Shown here: in pieces, positions 53,897-63,950 of the stretch
How positions within the stretch are numbered: position 1 is the stretch's first letter
Layout of the letters: each line of letters starts with the position of its first letter
NCBI RefSeq assembly: GCF_018613535.1
Contig: NZ_JAGGQB010000012.1
Span: 124,001-188,000, forward strand
Direction: 5' to 3'
Source: Bacillus sp. ISL-51
Lineage (GTDB): Bacteria > Bacillota > Bacilli > Bacillales > Bacillaceae
Length of the DNA stretch: 64,000 nucleotides
Made by a program: the position numbers and the translations under genes
The notes under the pieces: model-generated
Databases searched by the model: none
Told to the model about the DNA's origin: nothing
Seen by the model: only the letters and a program-made list of their open reading frames with translations

Positions 53897-54382
53897 TTAC
53901 GGTGTGATATTTTTGAGAATCTTGCCGCTTGTAAAGTCCACATAGCTAAAACTATACTGCCCGTTTTTGTTTAAGTAGGTCACTTCCCACAGCGGGACGT
54001 TATTTTCTCTCGCCGGGTGAACGTCTTTCAGTTTGGAAACCAGTCCGGCGTCCTGAACGATTTTTGCCGCTTTGTCACTGGAAATGCCGTCACTGGCTTT
54101 TTTCGCGAGAATCTTTGCTTTTTTGTCGGCAGGAACCCATACATACATTTTCGCATCATGTTTGTCTGTTCCGGCAACGACATAATACTTTTGTTTGCCG
54201 ACAAAGGTTTCGACTTTATCAGCGTTTGTCAAATCCGTTTTTTCTTTGGCGGCTGCGGCAGCTGTTTCGTGGCCTTCTTCTTTTTGAGCCATTGCTGATT
54301 TAAAAATACCGGCAGAAAATAAAAGAACTGCTAAAAAAATAATACCAAATACAGCTGTAAAGATTAATGCTTTTTTTTTCAT
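53897..54382 (-). CDS. ypmB: YpmB, membrane-anchored PepSY-like protein (DUF5590)
   Basis: 161 residues from ATG 54382, since AGGTG precedes it and an in-frame GTG three codons earlier is inside that site. An N-terminal membrane span (ALIFTAVFGIIFLAVLLFSA) is followed by an extracellular part with tandem cystatin/PepSY-like folds (KYYVVAGTDKHDAKMYVWVP; WEVTYLNKNGQYSFSYVDF). Function unknown; the fold is often used to inhibit or bind peptidases. Confidence 0.85.
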   Translation of the reverse strand: MKKKALIFTAVFGIIFLAVLLFSAGIFKSAMAQKEEGHETAAAAAKEKTDLTNADKVETFVGKQKYYVVAGTDKHDAKMYVWVPADKKAKILAKKASDGISSDKAAKIVQDAGLVSKLKDVHPARENNVPLWEVTYLNKNGQYSFSYVDFTSGKILKNITP

Positions 54383-54391
54383 GTTTTTCAC

Positions 54392-54562
54392 CTACGTGCG
54401 ATAAATGGTGAAGACCGCTTCATTTTGGTTTTCTTCATCCAATGCAAGTCCGAACATCAGGTTATCTCTTTTCAAGGTCCGGTTCAGTGTATCGACGATC
54501 TTATACAAATCATCTGAATGCTCTACATTAATTGTAGAAAGAATCTCAATTTTACTTTCCAT
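54392..54562 (-). CDS. ypmA: YpmA, small DUF4264 protein
   Basis: 56 residues from ATG 54562 (GGAGGG upstream). Compact alpha/beta sequence, ending NEAVFTIYRT. Translated just before ypmB (9 nt apart). Conserved in bacilli; function unknown. Confidence 0.85.
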   Translation of the reverse strand: MESKIEILSTINVEHSDDLYKIVDTLNRTLKRDNLMFGLALDEENQNEAVFTIYRT

Positions 54563-54688
54563 TTTTATACCCTCCATCGGTCGAACAAATTTTGTTAGTC
54601 ATAGCGGGTGTACACACGCGGCATAATAAAGTCACAAGGCGGCGCGAACCCGCTTTTACTATAAAAACAATTCCTCATCCCACACCAT

Positions 54689-54714
54689 GAAAAGCCGCTT
54701 TTTGCGGCTTTTTA
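54689..54714 (-). terminator. Terminator of dinG
   Basis: AAAGCCGC (54691-54698) and GCGGCTTT (54704-54711) around a TTTTT loop, overlapping the dinG stop. Confidence 0.8.
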
Positions 54715-57498
54715 TTCCGTTTGCCCGACGTAAGCTTCAAGCTCGTCATCCGTAAGTTCAAGCAGGGACGCAGTGGGCAGCGCTTCGAGAAATAAACGCC
54801 CGTATCCCGCCGTCTTTACCCGTTTATCCAAAAGAACGATCGTTCCCTTGTCTCCTGCTGTGCGGAGCAGCCGCCCGATGCCCTGTCTGAACGTTAAAAC
54901 GGCCTCAGGCAATGAAACGGTTTGAAACGGATTTTTCCCCTTTCGCTTTGCAAACTCACATTTTGCTGCATGAAGCGGATTGTCAGGCGGCCGGAAAGGA
55001 AGCCTTGCAATCATCACGGTTGACAATTCATCCCCCGGAAAATCAACGCCTTCCCAGAAATGATTTGTGCCGAGTAAAATCGCTCGGCTGCCTGCTTTAA
55101 AGGTTTTCATTAGTTTTCCCGGGCTGCCGCCCGTGATGCCTTGGGCAAGCAGCTGGATACCGGAAATATCCATGCTGAGCTTCAGTTCCTGATACACTTT
55201 TTTCAGCATATCATGGGACGTAAACAAGACGAGGATTTTCGGCTGTTTTTCCTTTGACATGATCTCTACATACCGGGCAATATGATGAATGACATCCTGC
55301 TCTCCGTCATATTTTACAGACTTCATGTCTTTTGGAATGATGACCTTCATTTGATCGTCATACGAAAAAGGAGATGGAATGCTTTTGGTGCGCGGATAAA
55401 AATCCGAAAGCCCGAGCCTCTCTATCATAAATTGAAAAGACTGCTCCACCATAAGGGTCGCCGATGTAAGCACGACGCTTTTTTTGCGGGCGAAAAATTG
55501 ATCGGCGAGCATTTCTCCCGGTTCCAGGGGCTGAGCATATATGCTGACAGCGTTTTTAGCGCCTTTTGCATCAATTTCAATCCATATGGCTTCTTTTTCA
55601 TCAGACTCAAACAGCAGACGGCTGAACGTATCGCGATACTCTTTTAGGCCTTTCATGCATTTTACATATTCAGCCGCTAAAAAAGCCGCTCCGCTTTTCA
55701 TCTGGTCCAGCTTTGTATGTAACAGTTTTTCATGTATTGAAAAAACATCCAGGAGATGATCAAGCATAGCGCAAAGCCGCTCCGCTCCGTCGGTTAACAT
55801 CAACAGGCCCTTATCCTGACTTTTATGGTTCAGACTATAAACGAGACGGTTCAGATCGTCTTTAGGTTTTCTTCGTTTGACAAAAGAATGCACTGAACTG
55901 AAAAAAGCATCGCTTTCTGACTGAATATGCTTCATCCACTCATCTGCGTCAAAGAAACTCTCAGAAGGCAATTGATACGTATGAAACAGCTTTCTCATCC
56001 GCTTTAACAGCCCGTGTTCTTTTAACGTACCGATTCTGCTGAGCTTTGTGTGCAGCCCTATGTATGAAGCTCTTCGCCCTAAGTGCTCGCTTGCGGCACG
56101 CTCAAAATGGTGTGCTTCATCAATAATCATCGTCCCGCTGTCCGGCAGCCTTTTTGAATTGCTGCCTTCATCGGTTAAAAGCAGGGCATGGTTTGTAATG
56201 ATGAGATCTGATACTTGCGCTTTTTGTTTAGCGCGCTCATAAAACCCCGTGACTGAATTGTCTCCTTTTTTCAAAAAAGAATCTTCGTTATAGGCCATAC
56301 GTTCCCACAGCAACCGGCCGCCTGAAGGCAAATTCAATTCAGCGGCATCGCCTGTTTCTGTCTCCGTCAGCCAGACCAGAAGCTGAGCTTTTGTCAAAAC
56401 CGCATCGTAATTATCATCTTCCTCATGCAGTATATGTTCAAACTTGCGCAAGCAAAGATAATGAGACTGCCCTTTTAAAATAGCCGCTTTGACCGGCCAA
56501 GGAAACATACGCTCCAATAACGGGAGGTCTTTAGACATGATCTGCTGCTGCAAAAGCGTGGAATACGTGCTGATGATGACAGGGGTCTGTTCTGACTTTG
56601 CAAATAAAACTGCCGGAACGAGATAACCAATCGTTTTTCCGATGCCCGGTGCAGCCTCAATCAGCGCATGCTCACGATTGGAGAACGCATCGAGCACTTC
56701 GTTCATCATGGCTAGCTGTCCCTTCCGCTTTTCATAACGGGGCACAAATTCAGATAAGAGCTCTTCCGTTTTTTGAGTCCACATCTTAAGATCGACAGAA
56801 GAAGCCATCTGTGCCGGCTCCGGCGGGGGTTCAGGCTGTTTAATTGAAAATGAGGCGTACGGCACGAATCCCTCATTGGCTGATGGCTTGTTTTCGTTAA
56901 TAAATGAATCCAATAACAGCGTCAAATCACTGATAAAATGCTGTGAGAGCCTTCTAAGCTGTTTTAACGTCGGCAAAGGAAGGTGTCTCAGTTTATGTAA
57001 GATTTCTAAAAAAATCAGCCCGGTCACTTCCGCGTCACTGTCAGCGCGATGGGGCCTGTCATGAACGATATGCAGCTCCTCGCATAGTTCACTCAGCTTA
57101 TACCCTTCAAACTCAGGGAAGACAACACGTGAGAGTTCAACGGTATCAAGCACGTCACAATCGGTCAGCTGATAGCCCGCCTCGTTTAACTCATGCCTGA
57201 CAAAGCCGAGATCGAAATGAATGTTATGCGCCACAAAGTACGCACCGTCAAGCAGCTGAAAAATGTCCTCTGCTGCCGCTTCAAACGGCAATTCGTTTTC
57301 TACCATGCCGGTTGAGATCCCTGTCAGCTGCTCAATAAACGGCGGAATCGCCTGGTTCGGATTGATATATTTTGAAAACCGCTCAGTAATTTGTCCATTT
57401 TCAATGACAACCGCTGCGATTTGAATGATTTTATCGCCCTTTTTCGGCGAATTCCCTGTTGTTTCGACATCTATGACAACGAACCGTTGCTTGTTCAT
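54712..57498 (-). CDS. dinG: DinG, exonuclease-helicase fusion (3'-5' exonuclease + XPD-like motor)
   Basis: 928 residues from ATG 57498 (AGAGGTG upstream). The N-terminal ~180 residues are a DnaQ-type exonuclease: FVVIDVETTGNSP, AHNIHFDLGF, HRADSDAEVTG (DEDDh). Then a helicase: Walker A EAAPGIGKTIGYLVPA, DEAH in IIDEAHHFERAASEH, motif VI RQGIGRLLR. No XPD-type iron-sulfur cysteine set is evident, as usual for Gram-positive DinG. In S. aureus the homologue acts as a 3'-5' exonuclease and lacks robust helicase activity. Downstream of panBCD. Confidence 0.93.
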   Translation of the reverse strand: MNKQRFVVIDVETTGNSPKKGDKIIQIAAVVIENGQITERFSKYINPNQAIPPFIEQLTGISTGMVENELPFEAAAEDIFQLLDGAYFVAHNIHFDLGFVRHELNEAGYQLTDCDVLDTVELSRVVFPEFEGYKLSELCEELHIVHDRPHRADSDAEVTGLIFLEILHKLRHLPLPTLKQLRRLSQHFISDLTLLLDSFINENKPSANEGFVPYASFSIKQPEPPPEPAQMASSVDLKMWTQKTEELLSEFVPRYEKRKGQLAMMNEVLDAFSNREHALIEAAPGIGKTIGYLVPAVLFAKSEQTPVIISTYSTLLQQQIMSKDLPLLERMFPWPVKAAILKGQSHYLCLRKFEHILHEEDDNYDAVLTKAQLLVWLTETETGDAAELNLPSGGRLLWERMAYNEDSFLKKGDNSVTGFYERAKQKAQVSDLIITNHALLLTDEGSNSKRLPDSGTMIIDEAHHFERAASEHLGRRASYIGLHTKLSRIGTLKEHGLLKRMRKLFHTYQLPSESFFDADEWMKHIQSESDAFFSSVHSFVKRRKPKDDLNRLVYSLNHKSQDKGLLMLTDGAERLCAMLDHLLDVFSIHEKLLHTKLDQMKSGAAFLAAEYVKCMKGLKEYRDTFSRLLFESDEKEAIWIEIDAKGAKNAVSIYAQPLEPGEMLADQFFARKKSVVLTSATLMVEQSFQFMIERLGLSDFYPRTKSIPSPFSYDDQMKVIIPKDMKSVKYDGEQDVIHHIARYVEIMSKEKQPKILVLFTSHDMLKKVYQELKLSMDISGIQLLAQGITGGSPGKLMKTFKAGSRAILLGTNHFWEGVDFPGDELSTVMIARLPFRPPDNPLHAAKCEFAKRKGKNPFQTVSLPEAVLTFRQGIGRLLRTAGDKGTIVLLDKRVKTAGYGRLFLEALPTASLLELTDDELEAYVGQTE

Positions 57499-57589
57499 TA
57501 AAATGGACACCTCTATTCTTGCATACGACAAAAGTGTAACACGTTTTGTACAGAAATGGAGCGAAAAAACAGGTTTTGCCCGCAAATCT

Positions 57590-57617
57590 TAAAAGAAAAC
57601 CCCCATGATGGGGGGAT
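57590..57617 (-). terminator. Terminator of panBCD
   Basis: ACCCCCAT and ATGGGGGG around one to two bases, with TTTTCTTTT after it on the minus strand, a few bases after the panD stop. Confidence 0.82.
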
Positions 57618-57620
57618 CTT

Positions 57621-58004
57621 TTACAAAATCGTGTGCGCCGGCTCTTGGCCAAGCATCTGCTCAATTTTGTTCTGATCGTTCAGGACGGCAACCTTTGGCT
57701 GGTGGCTTTTCGCTTCTTGATCAGACATCATTTGATAAGAAATAATAATGACTTTGTCGCCCTCTTGAACGAGTCGCGCGGCTGCTCCGTTCAAACAGAT
57801 CACGCCGCTTCCCCGTTTTCCGGGAATAATGTAAGTTTCAAGTCTTGCTCCGTTATTATTATTCACAATTTGAACTTTTTCATTAACGAGCATTCCGACA
57901 GCATCTAAAAGATCCTCATCAATTGTGATGCTGCCGACATAATTCAAGTTTGCTTCCGTGACAGTAGCGCGGTGCAGTTTACCGGTCATCATAGTGCGGT
58001 ACAT
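57621..58004 (-). CDS. panD: Aspartate 1-decarboxylase PanD
   Basis: Makes beta-alanine from aspartate. 127 residues from ATG 58004 (GGGAGAG upstream). The self-cleavage site that yields the pyruvoyl group is GSITID (Gly24-Ser25) in [17 protein letters not shown]. Conserved [20 protein letters not shown] also present. Last gene of panB-panC-panD, one base after panC. Confidence 0.96.
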   Translation of the reverse strand: MYRTMMTGKLHRATVTEANLNYVGSITIDEDLLDAVGMLVNEKVQIVNNNNGARLETYIIPGKRGSGVICLNGAAARLVQEGDKVIIISYQMMSDQEAKSHQPKVAVLNDQNKIEQMLGQEPAHTIL

Positions 58005-58005
58005 A

Positions 58006-58866
58006 TTATGATCTCTCCCATTCGTCAATATCAATAATGATATTATCAATCAGCCGCGCCTTAGAAAATTGAACGGCGCAAGCGAGAATGATTTTGCCGT
58101 CTAACGTATCAATCGGTGTCAGCTCTGGATAAGCGTATAATTCAACATAGTCGATGACGCCGCTTGTATTTTCGATCATGCCGGTTACGGCTTTTACGAT
58201 TTCTTCGGGATTTCTTTCGCCGTCTCTGATCAGCTCGGCTCCTTTTTGCAGCGCTTTGTAGATTATCGGCGCTTCTTTTCTTTCTTCGGCTGACAGGTTT
58301 ACGTTCCGTGAACTTTTGGCAAGCCCGTCCTCTTCTCTGACGGTATCCACAGCAACCAATTCGATATCCATAAAGAAATCTTCAATCAATCCGTCCACAA
58401 CTGCGGCCTGCTGCGCATCTTTCAAGCCGAAATAAGCGCGGTTCGGTTTCACGAGATTGAAAAACTTCGTCAGAACGGTGGCGACTCCGTCAAAATGGCC
58501 TGCGCGGGACCGGCCGCATAATACGTCAGTCCGTCTTTTGACGTGTACGGCTACATTTTGCTCGCCTTTATACATGTCTTGCGCAGACGGCGTAAAAAGG
58601 AGGTCAGCTCCCGCCTGTTCCGCCAGCTTGGCATCGCGGTTCAAATCGCGCGGATATGCCTCATAATCCTCGCCGGGACCGAATTGTGCCGGGTTGACAA
58701 AAATGCTCATCACGACGACATCATTTTCCCGCCTCGCTTTTTCAACAAGCGTCAAATGCCCTTCATGCAGAAAACCCATGGTCGGCACAAACCCGATGCT
58801 TCGGCCCTCTGACCGGTATTGAGATGTCAGTTCTTTCAGCTGTGAAATTTCTGTTATTTGTTTCAT
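58006..58866 (-). CDS. panC: Pantothenate synthetase PanC
   Basis: Joins pantoate and beta-alanine with ATP. 286 residues, nucleotidyltransferase fold: the HIGH-like [16 protein letters not shown] and the KMSKS-like [13 protein letters not shown]; the pantoate site [17 protein letters not shown] 58866 lies 3 nt after the panB stop. Confidence 0.97.
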   Translation of the reverse strand: MKQITEISQLKELTSQYRSEGRSIGFVPTMGFLHEGHLTLVEKARRENDVVVMSIFVNPAQFGPGEDYEAYPRDLNRDAKLAEQAGADLLFTPSAQDMYKGEQNVAVHVKRRTDVLCGRSRAGHFDGVATVLTKFFNLVKPNRAYFGLKDAQQAAVVDGLIEDFFMDIELVAVDTVREEDGLAKSSRNVNLSAEERKEAPIIYKALQKGAELIRDGERNPEEIVKAVTGMIENTSGVIDYVELYAYPELTPIDTLDGKIILACAVQFSKARLIDNIIIDIDEWERS

Positions 58867-58869
58867 TGC

Positions 58870-59703
58870 TTATTTTCCTCCGTACAAGCCTTGCAGCACT
58901 GTTTGGTTCAGCTGAAAGGAGTGCTTTTCTTCCGGGAAAACCCGCTCTTTTACATCATGTACATAACCGCTGATTGCCGTTTCGATGGTGCCATCGATCT
59001 GGGCGTATTGTTTCACAAACTTCGGTGTTCTTTCCACGCCGTGGCCGACAATATCATGATAGACAAGCACCTGTCCGTCCGCTTCCGGTCCGGCCCCGAT
59101 TCCGATAACAGGAATCGCTATCTCTTCTTTTATTTTTGCGGTCAGTTCTGCCGGCACACACTCAAGCACGAGCATCATCGCTCCGGCCTGTTCGCATTTG
59201 ATGCTGTCTTCCAGCAGTTTTTTCGCGCTTTGTTCGTCTTTTCCCTGTACTTTATATCCGCCTAATACACCGACAGATTGCGGTGTAAGCCCTAAATGGC
59301 TGACGACCGGAATTCCGCCCAGTGTCAAAGCGCGGATGGATTCGAAAACGCCGTCTCCGCCCTCAAGCTTTAACGCGTCCGCGCCGCTTTCCTGAATAAT
59401 GGCAGCCGCGTTTTTCAGCGTCTCCTCTTTAGAAAGGTGATAAGACATAAACGGCATGTCAGTGACGATAAATGTGTTCTTCGCACCGCGTTTTACCGCT
59501 TTTGTATGGTGAATCATGTCTCTGACCGTTACGCCGACGGTTGAATCGAGCCCAAGCACGACCATTCCGAGTGAATCCCCGACTAAGATCATGTCAACGC
59601 CCGCCTTTTCAGCAAGCTTTGCCTGCGGATAATCGTAAGCGGTCAGCATCACGATCGGCTCTCCATTTTCCTTCATTTTCATAAAATCCAACTTTGTTTT
59701 CAT
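58870..59703 (-). CDS. panB: 3-methyl-2-oxobutanoate hydroxymethyltransferase PanB
   Basis: Adds a hydroxymethyl group from methylene-tetrahydrofolate to ketoisovalerate, the first step towards pantothenate. 277 residues from ATG 59703, preceded by GAGGAGGAG. Motifs: [37 protein letters not shown] (metal Asp), and [10 protein letters not shown]. First gene of panBCD. A ~200-nt leader with a terminator and a hairpin over the ribosome binding site lies upstream. Confidence 0.97.
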   Translation of the reverse strand: MKTKLDFMKMKENGEPIVMLTAYDYPQAKLAEKAGVDMILVGDSLGMVVLGLDSTVGVTVRDMIHHTKAVKRGAKNTFIVTDMPFMSYHLSKEETLKNAAAIIQESGADALKLEGGDGVFESIRALTLGGIPVVSHLGLTPQSVGVLGGYKVQGKDEQSAKKLLEDSIKCEQAGAMMLVLECVPAELTAKIKEEIAIPVIGIGAGPEADGQVLVYHDIVGHGVERTPKFVKQYAQIDGTIETAISGYVHDVKERVFPEEKHSFQLNQTVLQGLYGGK

Positions 59704-59940
59704 CCTGTTCTCCTCCTCAAACGGTGAGGAGATGAGCCGCCAGTTCTTTACAAGCAAAAAAACCTTCCGGTATGTAAGAAGGATTCTCCACTTATTTTAA
59801 AGTTTGGCGAATGTCATCCCTCTGTCCCAGTCCTTTTTTGGATCAAGGCAGACTCTTAAAAACTTTATTCTGCTGATCAGGTGCAGTTCATTATGATACT
59901 GCCCAAAGGAAGTATACCAAATTCGGCAGACTTGTACCAA
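59704..59940 (-). promoter_or_regulatory. panB promoter and structured leader (candidate RNA switch)
   Basis: Promoter on the minus strand: TTGGTA (59940-59935), 18 nt, TATACT (59916-59911); transcription would start near 59904, just past birA. Within the ~200-nt leader, CCTTC (59782-59778) and GAAGG (59767-59763) form a hairpin followed by T7, a modest intrinsic terminator. Next, CTCCTCA (59731-59725) and TGAGGAG (59719-59713) form a perfect 7-bp hairpin that includes the panB SD. No T-box motif. The known Pan RNA motif occurs before panB in firmicutes, and this leader may belong to it; I could not confirm its bulged-A stem by eye. Confidence 0.7.
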
Positions 59941-60924
59941 CTAAGAATGATTGAGTTCGATATCTGCGGAGTAAATCTTTTTTATACCGTCTTTCGTTTC
60001 TAAAAGAAGTACTCCCTCATCATCAATGCCGAGCGATTTTCCGTAAAACGTTCCTTGGAGGGTTCTCGCTTGAAGCTCGTTCCCCAAACCGAGCGCATAG
60101 CTTTCCCATAATAACTTGATCGGTGTAAAGCCGTGCGTCAAATAATCCTGATAACGTTTTTCAAATGTCTGTAAAATCTCTTGAATCAGTCCGGCTCTGT
60201 CAATTTTTTCGCCGGCTTCAAGGCTCAGGCTTGTCGCGATGTCTTGAAGCTCGTCGGGAAAATCGTCCGTCTGCTGGTTCACATTAATTCCGATTCCGAT
60301 AATAACCGAGCGGACACGGTCTTCCTCCGCCTGCAGCTCCGTTAAAATACCGACGGCCTTTTTCCCGTGAATTAATAAATCATTCGGCCACTTAATGTCA
60401 GGCTGTATGCCGGCCGCCGCCTCAATGGCCTGTACAACGGCTACGGCGGATAACAAGGTTAGCTGCGGCGCTTTTTGCAGAGGAATGTCGGGTCTGAGGA
60501 TGAGGCTCATCCATATCCCGTTCCCTTCCTGCGAGTGCCACACTCTGGACATTCTTCCTCTGCCGGCCGTTTGTTTATCGGCGACGACGAGTGTTCCTTC
60601 CGGCGCTCCGTCATTCGCCAGTTCATGCGCCGTTTTTTGGGTGGTCGGAAGAACGTCACGGTAATAAAGCTGTTTGCCTAAGAATTCGGTCTTCAGCCCG
60701 AAACGGATTTCAGATTCACTGAGTTTTCCCGGTTTCTTTACGAGCCTGTATCCTTTTCTTCTGACAGCTTCAACCTCATAGCCCTCTTTGCGGAGTTCTT
60801 CAATATGCTTCCAAACAGCGGTTCTCGAACAGCCGAGCGCATCACTGATTTTTTGTCCGGAGATAAAACCGTCTCCCGCTTCAGAAAATAAATCTATTAA
60901 TTGGGTTCTTAACGTTGATCCCAC
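59941..60924 (-). CDS. birA: BirA, biotin-protein ligase and biotin operon repressor
   Basis: Class II (bifunctional) BPL: 327 residues. The N-terminal winged helix (ISDALGCSRTAVWKHIEELR) binds the bio operators. The ligase domain has GRGRMSRVWHSQEGNGIWMS (biotinyl-AMP loop) and KWPNDLLIHGKKAVGIL (catalytic-type Lys). The start is GTG 60924, with AAAGGAG 11 nt upstream, inside the end of cca; the two genes overlap by 16 nt. Confidence 0.95.
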   Translation of the reverse strand: MGSTLRTQLIDLFSEAGDGFISGQKISDALGCSRTAVWKHIEELRKEGYEVEAVRRKGYRLVKKPGKLSESEIRFGLKTEFLGKQLYYRDVLPTTQKTAHELANDGAPEGTLVVADKQTAGRGRMSRVWHSQEGNGIWMSLILRPDIPLQKAPQLTLLSAVAVVQAIEAAAGIQPDIKWPNDLLIHGKKAVGILTELQAEEDRVRSVIIGIGINVNQQTDDFPDELQDIATSLSLEAGEKIDRAGLIQEILQTFEKRYQDYLTHGFTPIKLLWESYALGLGNELQARTLQGTFYGKSLGIDDEGVLLLETKDGIKKIYSADIELNHS

Positions 60925-62102
60925 GCTCTAAGCCACTCCTTTATGTTGTTTTTTCGGTTGGAGAGCTTTCCTGCCAGCACCGCTTCTTCAATCCGGCGAA
61001 GTTCTTCTGCTACCCATTTTCCCGCCGGACGGTTTCTGAGCGCCATGATATCGGCACCTGAAATATCAAGGTCGCGCAGGCTTTTGATCGGCAGCTGTTG
61101 ATACAAGCGCTGAACCTCTTTCAGCTTTTGTGCATCGATTGTCCTCGTCTGCTCAAGCATGCTGATTTTGACCGCAGAAAGCAGCGCTTTTTCTCCGGTC
61201 CGATACATGGCTTCCGTTTCCAGTTTCACCGGGCAGGCGCTGACGATTTGCACCGCTTCTTTTATGACCTTTCCCGGCAGCTTCCACTGTTTTAAAAGCG
61301 GCTCGCCGTCTTTAGGAAGTATGCGGAGATATAATAACAGCGCTGCCCAGCGTTCCTCACGTGTGTCTAAAGCACGAAACGGAAACCCGCACGCCTCAAG
61401 CAGCCTGTCCTCTTTGCCTGAAAGGCCGGGCAGCTCTTCACTCAGGCCTGTCTTTACCATCGTTTGAATGGCTTGATGTGAGGATATGCCCTGTAACAGT
61501 TTCTCAAATTCCACTGTCTTCCGTTCTACAGAGACATGTGACAGCAGATTTCTATCCTTTATAACGGCCTCTTCGGTCTCTTTTGCAAGCGTGAAGCCGA
61601 GCTGGCTCATAAAGCGGACAGCCCTCATCATCCGCAGGGCATCTTCTTGAAAGCGATCTTGCGGATTTCCCACCGTGCGAATCAGCTTTTGTCCGATATC
61701 TTGTATTCCGCCGAAATAATCAAGCAGCTCACCCTCTGCGGACATTGCCATCGCGTTAATCGTTAAGTCTCTGCGCTTTAAGTCCTCAGATAAAGATGTA
61801 ATAAACTGCACGGCTTCAGGCCGCCTGTAATCTTTATATTCAGATTCCGCACGGAAGGTGGTGACTTCATAGGTTTCATCTTCCCATAAGACGATAACCG
61901 TACCGTGCTGCTTGCCTACATCCACGGTGCGCTGAAAGAGGCGCTCCACCTCATCCGGCGAAGCGCTCGTTGCGATATCTACATCGCCTATTTTTCGTTT
62001 CATATAGCTGTCTCTGACGGCTCCCCCGACAAAATAAGCCTGATGGCCCGCCTTCATGAGTTGATGAAGGATGGGGAGGGCTTTGACAAATTCCTGTTCC
62101 AT
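60909..62102 (-). CDS. cca: CCA tRNA nucleotidyltransferase
   Basis: Adds or repairs the 3'-CCA of tRNAs. 397 residues from ATG 62102 (CGGAGTG upstream), the B. subtilis length. Class II nucleotidyltransferase motifs: YFVGGAVRDSYMKRKIGDVD (GGxVRD plus DxD), RRDLTINAMAM, and EDALRMMRAVRF. The C-terminal helical part is tRNA-binding. Starts 5 nt after bshA stop. Confidence 0.96.
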   Translation of the reverse strand: MEQEFVKALPILHQLMKAGHQAYFVGGAVRDSYMKRKIGDVDIATSASPDEVERLFQRTVDVGKQHGTVIVLWEDETYEVTTFRAESEYKDYRRPEAVQFITSLSEDLKRRDLTINAMAMSAEGELLDYFGGIQDIGQKLIRTVGNPQDRFQEDALRMMRAVRFMSQLGFTLAKETEEAVIKDRNLLSHVSVERKTVEFEKLLQGISSHQAIQTMVKTGLSEELPGLSGKEDRLLEACGFPFRALDTREERWAALLLYLRILPKDGEPLLKQWKLPGKVIKEAVQIVSACPVKLETEAMYRTGEKALLSAVKISMLEQTRTIDAQKLKEVQRLYQQLPIKSLRDLDISGADIMALRNRPAGKWVAEELRRIEEAVLAGKLSNRKNNIKEWLRAWDQR

Positions 62103-62106
62103 CTGA

Positions 62107-63240
62107 TCACTCCGGTTCTGCCAGTTCGGCATAAATCCGTTCATATTCGCTGACGATTTTTTGCGAAGAAAACTCCGTCTTCACCATTTTCAGCGCCTGT
62201 TCAGTTAAACGTTTGCTGAGCTGTTTGTCTTCTAAAATGGTGAGCGCTTTTTCAGATGCAGCTTGAATATCACCGACATTCACTAAAAAACCGCTCACTT
62301 GATCTTTAATGACTTCCGGGATTCCGCCTATATTCGTTCCGATGCACGGCACTCCGCAGGCCATCGCTTCAAGGAGAACGAGTCCGAAGCTCTCCTTTTC
62401 AGAAAGAAGGAGCTTAAGATCGCTGATGGAATACAGCTCTTCTACCCTGTCCTGATTTCCGAGCAGCAGCACTTGATCCTGCAAGCCGTATTTTTCGACA
62501 AGCTGCCAAGCGACGCACTTTTCCGGCCCGTCTCCGACAAGGAGGAGCTTCGCCTTTGTTTTGGCGGCGATATTACGGAAAACACGGATGACATCCTTGA
62601 CGCGTTTTACTTTTCTGAAGTTAGACACGTGGATGACGACTTTTTCATCCGGTAAAATGCCGTGCTTCTGTTTTATACTTTCTCTATTTTTCTTAAGATA
62701 AACGCGTTCGTCTATAAAGTTATAGATTGTCTCAATTTTTTTCTGCGGCTTGATTAAATCATATGTTTCGCCGGCAAGTGCGGTTGAAACGGCCGTCACT
62801 CTGTCTGATGCCTCAATTGCAAAACGGATTAAATCCTTCAATGACGGATCATACCCTAATACAGTGATATCCGTGCCGTGAAGCGTTGTGACGATACCGA
62901 TATCCCGCTTGAGCATCTGTTTCGCAAGATAAGCGCACACCGCATGAGGCAGCGCGTAATGGGCATGGATGATATCAAGGTTTTCCCTTGCTGCGACCTC
63001 TGCAATTTTGCTCGCTAAAGTCAGATCATAAGGCGGATATTTAAATACAGCGTACTGATTGACTTCCACCTCGTGAAAATGAATATTCGGATGATATGTA
63101 TTTAATCTAAACGGGATGCTTGATGTAATGAAATGAACTTGGTGCCCCTTTTCCGCAAGAAGTTTGCCAAGTTCCGTCGCAATAATACCCGAGCCTCCGA
63201 CACTCGGGTAGCATGTAATCCCTATTTTTAATGGTTTCAT
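62107..63240 (-). CDS. bshA: BshA, malate N-acetylglucosaminyltransferase of bacillithiol synthesis
   Basis: GT4-family glycosyltransferase joining UDP-GlcNAc and L-malate, step 1 of bacillithiol synthesis. 377 residues. N-terminal [20 protein letters not shown] (nucleotide loop), [18 protein letters not shown], and the C-terminal E-x7-E block [19 protein letters not shown]. Its ATG overlaps the bshB1 stop (ATGA). Confidence 0.96.
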   Translation of the reverse strand: MKPLKIGITCYPSVGGSGIIATELGKLLAEKGHQVHFITSSIPFRLNTYHPNIHFHEVEVNQYAVFKYPPYDLTLASKIAEVAARENLDIIHAHYALPHAVCAYLAKQMLKRDIGIVTTLHGTDITVLGYDPSLKDLIRFAIEASDRVTAVSTALAGETYDLIKPQKKIETIYNFIDERVYLKKNRESIKQKHGILPDEKVVIHVSNFRKVKRVKDVIRVFRNIAAKTKAKLLLVGDGPEKCVAWQLVEKYGLQDQVLLLGNQDRVEELYSISDLKLLLSEKESFGLVLLEAMACGVPCIGTNIGGIPEVIKDQVSGFLVNVGDIQAASEKALTILEDKQLSKRLTEQALKMVKTEFSSQKIVSEYERIYAELAEPE

Positions 63241-63950
63241 TGTCCGCCCCCAAAAACATCATCATTCAATATGGGAAGCTGTTTTGTAAAGAAGCCTTCA
63301 GCATATCCCGTGCCGGCTTCTTTGCCATACAGCCTTTCCCGCGCTTCCACCATCTCAATATAACCGTTTGTCAGCGGTGTGTTCACTGAATGCTCTGAAG
63401 GGATAAACTGGCTTTGATATGCATTTAAGCTCTTTTTCTTCAAATCAATGGTTTCCGTTATATCTATGACAAAATCCGGCCGATGAAAACCGTTAATCAT
63501 ATAATAATATACTTTTTCCGCCTTGTGAGCCGGCAATTGCTGATGATCTATATACTTATGAATGCCCGCGGAAAATACCGCTTCTTCAACTAATGCGGCT
63601 GCATTTCCGTGGTCAGGGTGACGGTCTTTCGGATAGGGCATGAAAACAGCTTTCGGCCGGCAGGCTCTGATCACACTGACGATCTGACGGATTGCGTCTT
63701 CATTTTTTAAAAGCCCGCGGTCCGGAAGCGTAAGCTGTATTCTCTCTTTTACGCCGAGAATGTGAGCCGCCCGCGCCGCTTCTTCTTTTCTTAAACTTAC
63801 TGTCCCGTTAGACGATAATTCCGCCTCAGTCAAATCGCATATAACCGCGGTTTTGCCTTTGGCTGTGAATTTTGCAATCGCGCCGCCCATGCCGATCTCG
63901 ACATCATCGCTATGGGCGCCAAACGCAAGAATATCAAGATGTTCAGACAT
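63237..63950 (-). CDS. bshB1: BshB1, GlcNAc-malate deacetylase of bacillithiol synthesis
   Basis: PIG-L-family zinc deacetylase; step 2 of bacillithiol synthesis. 237 residues from ATG 63950 (GGGGGAG upstream). Zinc ligands AHSDDVEIG and HPDHG; catalytic Asp in the first motif. Overlaps the mgsA stop by 8 nt and bshA by 4 nt, so mgsA-bshB1-bshA-cca-birA are translationally linked. Confidence 0.96.
   Translation of the reverse strand: MSEHLDILAFGAHSDDVEIGMGGAIAKFTAKGKTAVICDLTEAELSSNGTVSLRKEEAARAAHILGVKERIQLTLPDRGLLKNEDAIRQIVSVIRACRPKAVFMPYPKDRHPDHGNAAALVEEAVFSAGIHKYIDHQQLPAHKAEKVYYYMINGFHRPDFVIDITETIDLKKKSLNAYQSQFIPSEHSVNTPLTNGYIEMVEARERLYGKEAGTGYAEGFFTKQLPILNDDVFGGGQ

Noticed and set aside
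54575..54605. LexA-like CGAAC...GTT near ypmA
   Set aside because: The half-sites are separated by seven bases instead of four and the second half is GTTAG, so it does not fit the Bacillus LexA box.
59758..59940. T-box or biotin operator in the panB leader
   Set aside because: No T-box core is present and no BirA operator-type dyad is visible; the leader is better described as a structured RNA of unknown ligand.
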